Both the position numbers and the translations under genes were made by a program. Positions 42,683 through 55,476 of a DNA stretch of 64,000 nt are shown in pieces. The notes under the pieces were generated by a model. It was not told the origin of the DNA. It did not search any database and saw only the letters and a list, made by a program, of their open reading frames with translations. Positions within the stretch are counted from its first letter, which is position 1. The number at the start of each line of letters is the position of its first letter. Origin of the DNA: Dallia pectoralis (taxonomy: Eukaryota; Chordata; Actinopteri; Esociformes; Umbridae); contig CM055728.1 of NCBI GenBank assembly GCA_029465975.1, positions 24,946,851 through 25,010,850 on the forward strand, written 5' to 3'.

Positions 42683-44619
42683 TCCTTTTGTATGTGGGAG
42701 AGGAAAATTGAGAACCATTCCTCTTTCCCTTGTAGTGCAGTAATGTCTCACTTGGGTTCCTCCATTCATTTTGCTCATTTTCCACCTGCTGCCTTTTAAT
42801 GGCGAGGCCGTCCTCTGAGATTGGACAATTGGTGAAATGTCACAGTGTCATTAAAAAAGCAGGATTACTACTCTATTTGAGCTAGTACATCCCAAAATTG
42901 AAACAGCACTCCAGGGGCTTTTGCGCATTAGGATAGTAAATATATGTATTCTCTCAAGCACATTTTTGTCTAAGCATTCACTCACAAAGGTTCAATACAA
43001 ATTGTTGTTAAATTCTTGCATTTTTCTTTTCGATTAGTGTTGTTTCAATTCATCATAAATGCATATTATCTAGCGCAATGGTGTCATTATTTTCTAAACC
43101 AATAAGAATAACTTTTTGTTTTCAACCACCTGAGTTGTTAGCTAATACTGGTTTTAGCCAATTAGCAGCTACCTGCTAACGTCAGCTGTGACGTTATACC
43201 TTCTCTAATACTAAATGTTAGCGTTGATACATCATCCAGATGGTAGTCTGGGTCTAAGTTTTAATTTCTGGTATTTGTTTGGCTTCCTAGTTGCGTGCAA
43301 GGGCCATATTCACTGCAATCGCTGTGAAAATAAATGCTTGAAAATGTCACCAAAGTAACCTACATGTGGAGCCGAGTGGTCGGCTGGTTCGGGGAAATAC
43401 AAAGCCTTAACTGGGTTTCTGGGGTCAAGAAACTTCAGATGGCTGACCCGGTTCTGTCCGAATTTTTTTAGACATAATGGGATTGTTCTCCACAAGCTAG
43501 TTTCTAGCTGTGGCTTTTTCTGAATTTAAGAAGTCATTTATTTTTAATGGCATTATTTGGTCACAACCAGGCAGAAGGCCACAAGTAAATTAGTCAAGAG
43601 CTGCAAACTGTGAAGTAGTTTGTTTTCCGCTTTGCCACCAAGCCAGGGTTTATATATACAGAGTTCTGCTTTAGGGAGCATATCTAATGACACCTTATTT
43701 ATGGAAATTGGATTGACTGAATGTTTTATTTTGTTCCAGACCCAGTATAAATATAATAATAGCTCTTCAATTTTTTCACTTAGTTTTTTCCTTTTCTGGT
43801 TGGATATGGGATTTAAATTGTGAACGAAACTGAGTCAGATTCTGCCATTAACTAATATAGCCATAGAAAATCATTAAACCCAAAAACCAATGAGAATGCA
43901 CTGGCCATTAATGAAACAAGAAATTCAAGACTTATTGGAAACTAATTGCTCATGTTTCATTCATATTCGGAGGCTCAAAACGCAATAAGAGAAATTGAGA
44001 GCGCTGTTTACCTACACAGGAAATTTGAATGAGGTAATTAATTTCATCATGTTTTTTTCATTAGGTCTTTGCATAATGAGAAAACCCCCAGTGTGTCTGT
44101 TGGGTAATAAGCTTACTAATGATAAGTAGGCCTACAGTATCTCAAGCTGAGCACTGAAATAAAACAACCCTTGCTCTGTGTCATTTCTCTCTAGTTTTGT
44201 ATGGTATGAACAATGCTTTGTAAGGCTTGGTGAATTGCTGTCTGAACAAATTGTTCTTACCTATAGGTCTGACAGACAAATATTTATGTGCCCTTTAAAT
44301 GGACACTTTCTATAAAATGGAATTGGATACTTACCTCGATGTGTTGACTTTCCATCAGCACAGTAGGCTTAATGGTGCTGAGATATATTCACAAAACGTA
44401 AAAACAAATTACCATATTAAATTACGATTGTATTTAAAAGTTCTGCTTCTGCACAGTGGTCATGACACGATATTTGAAATTGTCTAATATCCGACATGAT
44501 ATTTCTCAGTCACTCATCGACGGAATGTCCAGCTTAGGGTCAATTAAATATAATAAACTTGTTGTTTGCAGGTATTCAGGTTAGCTCATGGCTCTCAGAG
44601 CATACTATATTTATACCAG
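42681..44619. other. intergenic, candidate conserved noncoding element at 43890-44090
   Basis: No gene is seen. The part 43890-44090 contains clustered homeodomain and POU-like motifs (GGTAATTAATTTCATC, TTTGCATAATGAG) in low-repeat sequence. Confidence 0.3.
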
Positions 44620-44945
44620 CAGCAGGATGGGCACCCAAGGTTCATCGATACCCGAGGGAAACACACTGAACATTTTAATGATGTCATGGTAGGAATGTGT
44701 CACGACACAGTTCATTGCACCCTGCTGCATATTGGGCTGTGTACCGGTATTCGCATATCGGTCACAGTGCCCAGGATGTCTTCTGTTGAAAGCTCCTACA
44801 GCGTGCATACGAGCGTCTGAACTGGACCTTAGGGTCCCGTTTTTACATAAAGTGGACGGCTGTGTACTCGTGCGCCGTTGACCGGCATGGGGGAGTGATG
44901 GCACCGAAGACCAACAGCATATTAGGGTCATAATGTTCTGGCTCA
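44620..44945 (+). mobile_element. Tc1/mariner-like relic, 3' end kept
   Basis: It runs from a CACCCAAGGTTCATCGATAC segment through AGGAATGTGTCACGACACAG, CAGTGCCCAGGATG and AGTGGACGGC to the terminal GGTCATAATGTTCTGGCTCAT. A large central deletion and frame breaks make it inactive. Its 5' terminal repeat is missing. Confidence 0.7.
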
Positions 44946-45146
44946 TTCCTATATTTGCATGTTTTCACTGCCATGACATTTAGAATTGTCTAATATAATG
45001 CGGCCTCATGTTTGCGTAGCATTACAGAAATCATTGGTGGCAGTCGGTCGTTTTCAGCCGTAACATATTTCTTTGGTGCAATGGCATGTACCGTAATGGG
45101 GTTGACATGCGATCAAGCATAAAACTGTTTACGTCAACATACTGTG

Positions 45147-45182
<36 letters not shown>

Positions 45183-46705
45183 ACATCTTAAATACGGACA
45201 CTTTTTCCCAACAGAGCAGTGAGAAGATGTACGATTTCCCCCACGGCATCTTTCTTCCGCACGTCTCCCTGACATTTCCGTTGTTTTGGCCCGGGTTGAC
45301 CACTCTGCCGCATGTATTGAATTATACAGTACCTCGTGATTTAACCCCTGACTCTTGTCATGGGCGTCCAATTTAATCCTCCTCTGTGATTTTATTGGAC
45401 AATCCGATCCAATCCTTGGGGCCTGAACATTTACAGAGACGTATTGTGCGGGGATCAGACCATTCACGCTGTATCCTCAGTCAAGGATTGCCTTGGGGTA
45501 AGACGCCTGCGCGGCGTGGGCCAGACCAATGAAGACCAAATGTCTAGATACCTTTCTAGACACTCCAGTGGGTCCTGGGGCAGAGCAGGTTCTGAACAGA
45601 GAGAAGCAGGGCTTGGGTGGTGGGATCAAGCTGCTGCTGCTGTGAGCGTCGGGGCTTAGCTCTGTGGGGTTTGGCAGCGCTGACAGGCCCTTGACAGACA
45701 AAGCTCCAGGAGATTAGTTTAGTCACAACTGCTGTGAGACTCTGATACGAGTGCTGGCCCGGATTTGCGACGGGTTGGGCCGAGCCTGTGGTTCGGTGTT
45801 ACTTGTCTGCGGGCTAAATTGAAGAGGCCCCGCATTTGTTTGTCTCTCTTTGGGCTGATGCCGGATCTGACAGACAGGTCGGTACCAACAGACAGCAGGG
45901 AATGTCAGGCGGGAAAATAGGGTTCAGTGTCTATCGGAAATATCTGTACGACTTATATCAGAGAGCCATTACGAATCAAGGTATCCACCGAGGAAATGGG
46001 AGGGGTGACGGCTCATTGAAGGCAATATTTGGTGATGCTGCTTCCAGAGGCAATCAAATTTTAAACGGATATATATTTCCACTGGGAATCAAATACCAAT
46101 GAGCACTGTAAACTGTAAACAGTGCAATATCGTGTCATGGGTGTCTTATTCCGGCCTTCATATCTGTAAGCTGAACTAGAGCATGAATCCAACACGTTGC
46201 TGAGCATATCCGGAGGTTCTCTGCGACGTCTAATTAAAATGTCAGATCGCATTAATGTTTAATGTGAAACCAGGAATGATGCAAGGTGATGATAATAGGA
46301 GATGTGTATCTTCACGTCAAGGTCACGGAGTGATTTTTTATTTTCAACTAAAACCCGGTTGCACTAATAATGGCATCACGCAGACGGGCCTCCGTGACAT
46401 CTCGTTTATGGATCTATACCCTGACTTCATATCTATATATATATTGAGTCATTTGCCTAGGTATCACGAGTGGTGAGGGTTTTTGTTTCCACACGGCACT
46501 ATTAGGGTGTTGCACGGCTTCAGTGTCACATGGGATTTGTTTACTTTCTGTACACGGCTGTTGGTTGTTAGTTTCATTAGTTGGGCTATAAAGGGTTGCT
46601 AGCAAGTTATCAGCTTTGCTTCGCATTGTTTCCAGTTCACGAGTGATATTGAGGTTAGTGTTGTGTATTTGAAGATGTGCTGTTGGGTGAATGTGTTTTA
46701 TAGTC
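44946..46705. other. intergenic with (CA)n at 45151-45180
   Basis: Apart from a short CA microsatellite at 45151-45180 the sequence is unique. The part 45430-46100 is relatively GC-rich. Open frames here show no recognisable domain. Confidence 0.3.
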
Positions 46706-47937
46706 GCCCTGAGAGCAGCGCATTATACACAAAAAATAAGACAGCGATATGAATATGGAGTAACGTTACTCCTGCCCTGAGAGCAGCGCATTATACACAA
46801 AAAATTTGACAGCAATATGAATACGGAGTACTCCTGCCCTGAGAGCAGCGCATTATACACAAAAAATATGACAGCAATCTGAATATGGAGTACTCCTATC
46901 CTGAGAGCAGCGCATTATACACAAAAAACACGACAGCAATATGAATATGGAGTACTCCTGCCCTGAGAGCAGCGCATTATACACAAAAAATATGACAGCA
47001 ATATGAATATGGAGTACTCCTGCCCTGAGAGCAGCACATAATACATTAAAAATAAGACAGCAATATGAATATGGAGTAACGTTACTCCTGCCTTGAGAGC
47101 AGCGCATTATACACAAAAAATACGACAGCAATCTGAATATGGAGTACTCCTGCCCTGAGAGCAGCGCATAATACACTAAAAATTAGACAGCAATCTGAAT
47201 ATGGAGTACTCCTGCCCCGAGAGCAGCGCATTATACACTAAAAATTAGACAGCAATCTGAATATGGAGTACTCCTGCCCTGAGAGCAGCGCATTATACAC
47301 AAAAAATATGACAGCAATCTGAATATGGAGTACTCCTGCCCTGAGAGCAACGCATTATATACTAAAAATAAGACAGCAATATGAATATGGAGTACTCCTG
47401 CCCTGAGAGCAGCACATAATACATTAAAAATAAGACAGCAATATGAATATGGACTAACGTTACTCCTGCCTTGAGAGCAGCGCATTATACACAAAAAATA
47501 CGACAGCAATCTGAATATGGAGTACTCCTGCCCTGAGAGCAGCGCATAATACACTAAAAATTAGACAGCAATCTGAATATGGAGTACTCCTGCCCCGAGA
47601 GCAGCGCATTATACAGGAAAAATAAGACAGCAATCTGAATATGGAGTACTCCTGCCCTGAGAGCAGCGCATTATACACAAAAAATAAGACAGCAATATGA
47701 ATATGGAGTACTCCTGCCCTGAGAGCAGCGCATTATACACAAAAAATAAGACAGCAATATGAATATGGAGTACTGCTGCCCTGAGAGCAGCGCATTATAC
47801 ACAAAAAACACGACAGCAATATGAATATGGAGTACTCCTGCCCTGAGAGCAGCGCATAATACACTAAAAATTAGACAGCAATCTGAATATGGAGTAACGT
47901 TACTCCTGCCCTAAGAGCAGCGCATTATAACCTAAAC
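46706..47937. repeat. 62-bp minisatellite, about 20 copies, with palindromic segment
   Basis: The unit contains GAGAGCAGCGCATTATACAC, a poly-A stretch, GACAGCAAT and GAATATGGAG. Most copies carry the palindrome GAGTACTC; some carry the longer palindrome GAGTAACGTTACTC at the same place. A block of about 378 bp (six units) is repeated, as shown by matching minus-strand frames at 46853-47176 and 47231-47554. Confidence 0.96.
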
Positions 47938-49098
47938 TAAAAGTAACACAGTAATATGAACCTGAGAACTCTGAGAGAAGCATACAGTACACAAAAAATA
48001 ACACATTATGATACTGAGTCGCGGAGATTTGAGTTATGTGATCGCATAACTTATCGTTTTCACAGACAGCGCGTGGTAGCATTGGGAAAGCATTAACGCT
48101 ATGCTAATTCTACGTCAACTGCTTTGGTGTGGTAGACTGAAGCAGGCATCAAATGCATCCGATATAAACGATGAATTAGTTTTGTGCATTTTAAATGTTC
48201 CCCAATTATCTTAGCACAATTTAGAGGCTGTTTATCTGTGAATTTCAACTGTGAATTTCGAATTTCAACAAACAACATTTAATAAATTCACTTTATGACA
48301 AGTGATCTTTCTCCCACGAACAGTCAACAACGCGTCGTCGTCTGTAAGATCCTTCCCTCCAAATTTCCAAACGCCTTAATCCCGCCTCGACTTTAATTTC
48401 ATTGGTTGAATCTGTAAACCAATCACTTTCTTTTCTGCCCTTAGAACAAGCTTGAGTAAGTAATACTCCCATCTGCATGTGTTCAATGAGCTTCCATTTA
48501 GCTAGGCTATTAGTCAGTGGCATTCTAGTTGCTCATTTCCATCTGCAGTAACGATTCCGTAGAGGATCTAGTTTTATTTATTTGTGGCAAAGCTGACTGA
48601 CAGCAATTATTGTAGTTCTGTTCTTCGATGCCAGTAGATTTGACATAACCTTCATGTTGAACTACCAACTATCTACATTTCCCATTACAAATGTTGTTCG
48701 CTCTCAAATATATAGCTCCTCCTCCTGTTTCCTGGTGCTCAAAGGAGTATGGATATTGTAGTCAGTAACCACGTTTTATGTGCTGAACTACATTGAGTAT
48801 AAAACACCCTAAAGCCCAGCAATCTAGTTAATCCTTTTAACAGAATCTCTTGTCATTTTGATTGCTAGTTTAAATGCATTGTCTGGCAGTATCATGAAAA
48901 CAGGAAAATACTTGTGTCTGCAGTTGACATTTGATTGTAATCACTATACTGCTGCAGTTTCATAATGCTAGTACTAGTTTGTTTCTTTCTTTGTCTTTTT
49001 TGCCTTTATGTGCTCTTGGTCACTCTTCTCTGCATCGTGGTTTTGGAGGTATTGTCAACCGTAGAAATATAATTACAGACTTGACTTGAATAGAGGAT
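47938..49098. other. intergenic, nothing recognised
   Basis: Unique AT-rich sequence with no exon or repeat. Confidence 0.3.
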
Positions 49099-49199
49099 TC
49101 CAGTTCTAGTAATACACACATACACACACACACATACACACAAGCACACACACACACACACATACACACAGACACACGTACACACACATGCACACACGC
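49099..49199. repeat. imperfect (CA)n tract
   Basis: CA dinucleotides with TA, GA and CG interruptions. Confidence 0.9.
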
Positions 49200-49577
49200 A
49201 ATGGCATTTAAAATGTTCCTGATGGAAAACCTAACAACAACACTGTGAAAGATAAGGACGATGTGGGGAAACGAGCAAGTTGTTTCTTACAGTATGTAAT
49301 AATGGTCACACCACTATGTGTTTTTTTCTACTGTTAAACTAAACTGCATGGTAACAATATTGTTTTTTTAATATTGATTTTATAAATATGACTATGACCA
49401 TGGTTAACCATGCTTATTTAAGTTTGATACTTTTTTGGAGACTACTTGGAAACATGTCAAATGTATTTATCCTAACCCCACGATCCTGAAATGAACCCTA
49501 ATTGCTACGGTAACTCTAACCATAACCCGAAAACCCTAATGCCATCTCCAAAATCCTAATGCTATCATTTACCCCAA
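49200..49577. other. spacer with degenerate CCCTAA-like motifs
   Basis: From about 49490 the sequence has scattered ACCCTAAT, CTCTAACC and AACCCTAAT-like words. No gene is seen. Confidence 0.35.
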
Positions 49578-49579
49578 TG

Positions 49580-49612
<33 letters not shown>

Positions 49613-49628
49613 ACGCACACGCACACGC

Positions 49629-49676
<48 letters not shown>
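49578..49676. repeat. (CA)n microsatellite
   Basis: CA repeat with a central block of ACGCAC. Confidence 0.95.
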
Positions 49677-49678
<2 letters not shown>

Positions 49679-49865
49679 ATGTACCATTCAGAGGCTTTGT
49701 GACATAAGCCAGGTTATCATTGATTTCATCAGCCGTGGTGATTCTGTGTAAATAGCCTTTGCTCTGGATAATTTGTATCTGGAAAAGAGTGTCTGGAGGA
49801 GGCCTGATAGAGAGCAGCTCCATGGCTGTTCTAAGGATTAGCTTTACAGAGACTGATCAAACGAC

Positions 49866-50285
49866 TGGCTGTGACTGTGGTGGGATCTGAGAAAAGACAG
49901 GGAAGTGACTGTGGTGGGATCTGAGAAAAGACAGGGAAGTGACTGTGGTGGGATCTGAGAAGAGACAGGAAATGGAATGTGATGGGATCTGAGAAGAGAC
50001 AGGGAAGTGACTGTGGTGGGATCTGAGAAGAGACAGGAAATGGAATGTGATGGGATCTGAGAAGAGACAGGAAAGTGACTGTGGTGGGATCTGAGAAGAG
50101 ACAGGGAATGGAATGTGATGGGATCTGAGAAGAGACAGGGAAGTGACTGTGGTGGGATCTGAGAAGAGACAGGAAATGGAATGTGATGGGATCTGAGAAG
50201 AGACAGGAAATGGAATGTGATGGGATCTGAGAAGAGACAGGAAATGGAATGTGATGGGATCTGAGAAGAGACAGGAAAGTGACTC
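49866..50285. repeat. 34-bp minisatellite, about 12 copies
   Basis: The unit contains GGGATCTGAGAAGAGACAGG, followed alternately by GAAGTGACTGTGGT or AAATGGAATGTGAT. The two forms are interspersed. Confidence 0.96.
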
Positions 50286-50689
50286 ACACTCTCTGCTTCT
50301 CTCTTGCAGACACTCTATGTCTTTTCCTCTCTCTGTTTCTCTTCTCTATCTCTCCTCTGGGAGGCAGGCTGACCTGATGTCATGGGCAGGCTTTATGGTC
50401 TTGTCCGCACACCAACTACTTGCCCGGCCAAATTAAATATTAAAATGTCGATAAATGATTTGAATAATATGCGCCAGGTGAGACTTGAATTAATCTCAAA
50501 TAAAGCTTTCAAGAAAAGCTGGTGTTAATACTCAACATATCTTTGGTTTATCCACTAGCCAATTGACCAGTATATGTTCAGTATAAACAATAGTGTTGAC
50601 ATAAGGAACCGGTCTTCAAAAACATGCATCTATATGGAAATCAAATCCATCCATTCACTTTGGCTCAAAGCCTGAATTCACTTCTGGTA
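50286..50689. other. intergenic, candidate regulatory segment 50430-50520
   Basis: Unique. The part 50430-50520 is AT-rich with AAATTAAATATT and TTGAATTAATCTC and a CAGGTG E-box. No gene is seen. Confidence 0.25.
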
Positions 50690-50996
50690 ACGTATCCCTG
50701 AATAAAACTGAACGTATCCCTATCTGAATAATAGTGAACGTATCCCTATCTGAATAAAACTGAACGTATCCCTATCTGAATAATAGTGAACGTATCCCTA
50801 TCTGAATAAAACTGAACATATCCCTATCTGAATAATAGTGAACGTATCCCTATCTGAATAAAACTGAACGTATCCCTATCTGAATAAAACTGAACGTATC
50901 CCTATCTGAATAAAACTGAACGTATCCCTATCTGAATAATAGTGAACGTATCCCTATCTGAATAACACTGAACATATCCCTATCTGAATAAAACTG
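50690..50996. repeat. 26-bp minisatellite, about 12 copies
   Basis: The unit is GAACGTATCCCTATCTGAAT followed by AAAACT or AATAGT. The two endings partly alternate, giving a 52-bp dimer in places. Confidence 0.96.
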
Positions 50997-52100
50997 ATAA
51001 AGTTGACAAGGATTGTCTCATTTCATCAGGGGCAAATAACCACAAACATCATTTTTCAAAGCTGTCACACTGAAAAGGGCAGGTAGGCAACAGAATAGAT
51101 AAGATATTGAAATTCCTGCGATGTATTCACCTTGTGAACCCTTTTACCAACTTAATTATTAACCAAAAAAATATATATATAATTTCACAAAACATGGCTG
51201 GGTACTTAAATGATTGTAAAACACATTGAATGTGTATTTCATGGCGTCTGGGTTGGGCGTGGTGAAGTAGGTGCGGAGAAACTAAAATGCAGACACCTGC
51301 TTTACGTTTTCCTATTGACAGTCATCTCACAGCAATTCCTCAATAACAAAGCTGGGATGAAGAGACTAGCAATGACCGGTCAGTCTATTATTCCAGCATT
51401 ATCAGTGGTTGCACAGTATTAAAAAAATGTTTAATACTGTATTCGCGGAATACGTTTTCCCCCCACATATTTAAGTTTAAATTGTTTCCGTCCCTAGCAG
51501 CTCAACTCTTTAATAACCGTGAGACTCTTCAGATGACTCAATAACCAAGATCATTATGAATACTTTAAAACGGATGCGTTTAAACATGTAAAATTCAGTT
51601 GAATCAAGAAGTGGTTATAGTACCTTTAATGCTGACAGAGAAGATCAGTAGGGCAGCTTTTAGAACAACCTCAACACATTCATAGTCTCAGAAGACATTT
51701 GGGGACAACATCACCATTCCTCTCATGTCTCCGTCAAGAGCTCCAGAACTGACGTGTCGTCCGCTGGGATTCGGCTTTTAAAATTGATATTTAGAAGATC
51801 ACCAGACCTTCATTTGTAAAGACAGGCGAAGGAGGCAAAGCAGGAGACTGGAATAAACTAACAAAGAAAGCAGGAAAGTCAGACAGGAAAGACGAAGTAT
51901 GGATAAATAAAGGGCATTATTATGGTTAGGGCTGAGTTGGTTTGGACGCAGACATGAAGCTAGGAGAGATGGTTACGTTATTCTTGTCAAAAACCAGGAT
52001 GTACAAAATAGAAAAGTGTCTAAAGACGAGTTGTAACTGGTTGAGGTTTAAGAACACATTGCAACACGTTATAGAGTCAGCCGCCACATCTGATGCCATG
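50997..52100. other. intergenic, nothing recognised
   Basis: Unique sequence with short A-rich and TA runs. No gene or transposon is seen. Confidence 0.3.
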
Positions 52101-52780
52101 GTTGGCTTGTGCTCTGACCGTGTTCACTACATTAGTGTAGGTCGGTTTGTGTTCTGACCGTGCTCACTACATTAGTGTAGGTCGGTTTGTGCTCTGACCG
52201 TGCTCACTACATTAGTGTAGGTCGGTTTGTGATCTGACCGTGTTCACTACATTAGTGTAAGTCGGTTTGTAATATGACCGTGCTCACTACATTGGTGTAG
52301 GTCGGTTTGTGCTCTGACCGTGTTCACTACATTAGTGTAGGTCGGTTTGTGCTCTGACCGTGTTCACTACATTGGTGTAGGTCGGTTTGTGCTCGGACCG
52401 TGTTCACTACATTGGTGTAGGTCGGTTTGTGCTCTGACCGTGTTCACTACATTGGTGTAGGTCGGTTTGTGCTCTGACCGTGCTCACTACATTAGTGTAG
52501 GTTGGTTTGTGCTCTGACCGTGCTCACTACATTAGTGTAGGTTGGTTTGTGCTCTGACCGTGCTCACTACATTAGTGTAGGTTGGTTTGTGCTCTGACCG
52601 TGTTCACTACATTAGTGTAGGTCGGTTTGTGATCTGACCGTGCTCACTACATTAGTGTAGGTTGGTTTGTGATCTGACCGTGCTCACTAAATTAGTGTAG
52701 GTTGGTTTGTGCTCTGACCGTGCTCACTACATTAGTGTAGGTTGGCTTGTGATCTGACCGGGCTCACTACATTAGTGTAG
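52101..52780. repeat. 40-bp minisatellite, exactly 17 copies
   Basis: The unit begins GTCGGTTTGTGCTCTGACCG and ends TCACTACATTAGTGTAG. The copies keep perfect 40-bp register over 680 bp and differ only by substitutions (GTTGG/GTCGG, TGTTC/TGCTC, ATTAG/ATTGG). Confidence 0.98.
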
Positions 52781-54321
52781 GAAGGACGTGCAACAGTGCG
52801 TGAAAATGGCAGAAAATCACTGATTACATCTTGATCAGAACATATTGATGTATTCAGGCTAAACACTACCTTGTTGGAAAACAGAGACCAACAAATCACC
52901 TAGTACAAATAATATGTTGGGGAATTTCACTTGCAGTAAAAGTCCTTAGGAGCCATTCGAACTATATTGGCTTATATTAAAGTCTCCAGACCTCAGAGAT
53001 TAGCACGCAAACAAGGTGATTTTGGAACGCTGTCTCCACAGAGGTTAGGCCACACCTCCAAAACCAAGACTGGTTGTGGTTAGGTGAAAGAATACTATGT
53101 TGTAAACATTAAATTATATTAAATGCATGTACTACCCACATGTCCATATACTGTATGTATACATTTGACAAATATATGTTGATATACATTAATTGCTTCA
53201 AATATATTAAACAGAAATAACTAATACTGTATGTCTTTATTTGCATTCTTGAACATTTACGGTCAGCACTTACTCAACGTCCAGCATCCACAGAGAGACA
53301 CTAAAATGTCTTTACTGATGTATCCAGTTCTACTAATCCCATCAGACAAACAGAGGGATCTACGTCACCAGTACATTATTCATAATTAAAAGGAACAACA
53401 ACAAATACCCAGTCTCAAAGTAGGCTGGGAAACAACTAACACAAAGCGACACATACTGGAATTCCTGTTGCCACCGCAGTAATATGGATAAAAATACATA
53501 TTCTGCATGTTTATGTATGAGTAATATGTTGCTTTGAAGAAATTATGATATATTCATACATGCAAGAAATTAAGCGTAAAGCATGTGCAATGTAATAAAC
53601 AAAAAATCATCACATGTAGAAAAATTGAACATACTTTATATATTAAATACATTTTTAGACAGTCTAGAACAGTGGGTAAACACGTTTACCACGTATATTC
53701 AACAAAATATGATCATATGCTCTATGTATATAAATCTATTCAGAGTTACCCAACATATAAATACATGTTGTTTAGACTGAATGTCAGGTTTGGGGATTAA
53801 AATATTACTCAAATATCTTTCAAACATTGTTATTCACACCAACAGTCGTGCGTGATCTGCGTGCGCCAATGGATTCTCAAGGACGGAAAAAGAACACAGC
53901 ATTCATTCATCTGCTCAATTTGAAGTGCCACGGCAATCGGTCTGAAAGCAGATTGTTTGGTGCTTTCATATAAATCCCATTACATTAGGACTTTTGTAAT
54001 CCAAAAGTTAACGTTACTGATTACATTTTTAGACAGGTAAGTGCAACAGATTCCAGTTTTAATAGTGACACACCCGACCCTGCAGACTGACTATAGCAGG
54101 CACTGAGGCTTAACTCCATGCATGGAGTATATGGCCATACAGGCCTGACCCTGACCCTTTATGTATATGGCCATACAGGCCTGACCCTGACATTCCCTGA
54201 CCCTTTATGTATATGGCCATACATGTGCACAACTCTTCCAGCTCTCATGCTTGCCAATTGCACCCAATTACCTTCCCTGAACCTTTTATGCAACTGTCAT
54301 TCCTATCTTGTCATGGAAAAC
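52781..54321. other. intergenic, candidate regulatory segment 53830-53990
   Basis: No gene is seen. The part 53830-53990 is unique and of balanced composition. A short local duplication of CATACAGGCCTGACCCTGAC occurs near 54140-54210. Confidence 0.3.
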
Positions 54322-54425
54322 ATCAGAATCAGCTTTTATTGTCAAGTAGGTTTACACATACGAGGAACTTGCTTTGTACGTGCAGAAGGTACGTCATAAC
54401 GGTGCAGAAGGAGAAATAACAAATA
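54322..54425 (+). mobile_element. fragment of a common teleost dispersed repeat
   Basis: ATCAGAATCAGCTTTTATTG, then TCAAGTAGGTTTACACATAC and GAGGAACTTGCTTTG. This follows a fish repeat usually reading CAGCTTTATTGGCCAAGTATG. Its class is uncertain and the copy is truncated. Confidence 0.45.
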
Positions 54426-54655
54426 AAATACCATTGGTGTTTACAAATAGGTTTGAATGTGCTTCTATGTTTCTGTGCTGTGTGTGTCTCCCCCATACTC
54501 TACGATTGCCCACTCCTTTTTTTGTCCTTCCCAAGGTAATAGGGTTCCTAGAACAAATGGGTGACAGGGCTGATTGCCTCTTTTCTAATCCAGAGAATGC
54601 TCAAGGGGCAAATGTACAGTTGGAATAGAAAAGGCTTTCCTATTGCTTCAAATGG

Positions 54656-55476
54656 TTGTGTGTGATATGTCCTAACTATTGTATGTGCTATGTACTAACT
54701 ATTGTATGTGCTATGTGCTATGTCCTAACTATTGTATGTGTTATGTTCTAACTATGTCCTAACTATTGTATGTACTATGTTCTATGTCCTAACTATTGTA
54801 TGTGCTATGTTCTATGTCCTAACTATTGTATGTGCTATGTCCTAACTATTGTATGTGCTATGTCCTAACTATTGTATGTGATATGTGCTAACTATGTCCT
54901 AACTATTGTATGTGATATGTGCTAACTATTGTATGTGCTATGTCCTAACTATTGTATGTGATATGTCCTAATTATTGTATGTGATATGTCCTAACTATTG
55001 TATGTGCTATGTTCTAACTATGTCCTAACTATTGTACGTGCTATGTCCTAACTATTGTATGTGCTATGTGCTAGGTCCTAACTATTGTATGTGCAAGGTC
55101 CTAACTATTGTACGTGCTATGTCCTAACTATTGTATGTGCTATGTTCTAGGTCCTAACTATTGTATGTGCTATGTGCTAGGTCCTAACTATTGTATGTGC
55201 TATGTTCTAACTATTGTATGTGCTATGTTCTATGTCCTAACTATTGTATGTGCTATGTTATAATGATTTAATGTGCTATGTCCTAACTATTGTATGTGCT
55301 ATGTCATAATGTTTTAATGTGCTATGTCCTAACTATTGTATGTGCTATGTCATAATGTTTTAATGTGCTATGTCCTAACTATTGTATGTGCTATGTCATA
55401 ATGATTTAATGTGCTATGTCCTAACTATTGTATGTGCTATGTAATAATGATTTAATGTGTTATGTCCTAACTATTG
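54656..55476. repeat. complex ~23-bp minisatellite, about 35 units
   Basis: The core is CCTAACTATTGTATGTGCTATGT, with frequent insertion of extra CTATGT or CTAACTATGT blocks and, near the right end, alternation with TAATGATTTAATGTGCTATG. Confidence 0.93.

Noticed and set aside
46706..47937. CRISPR-like appearance of regularly spaced repeats
   Set aside because: The copies are head-to-tail with no unique spacers and the genome is eukaryotic. The same applies to the other arrays.
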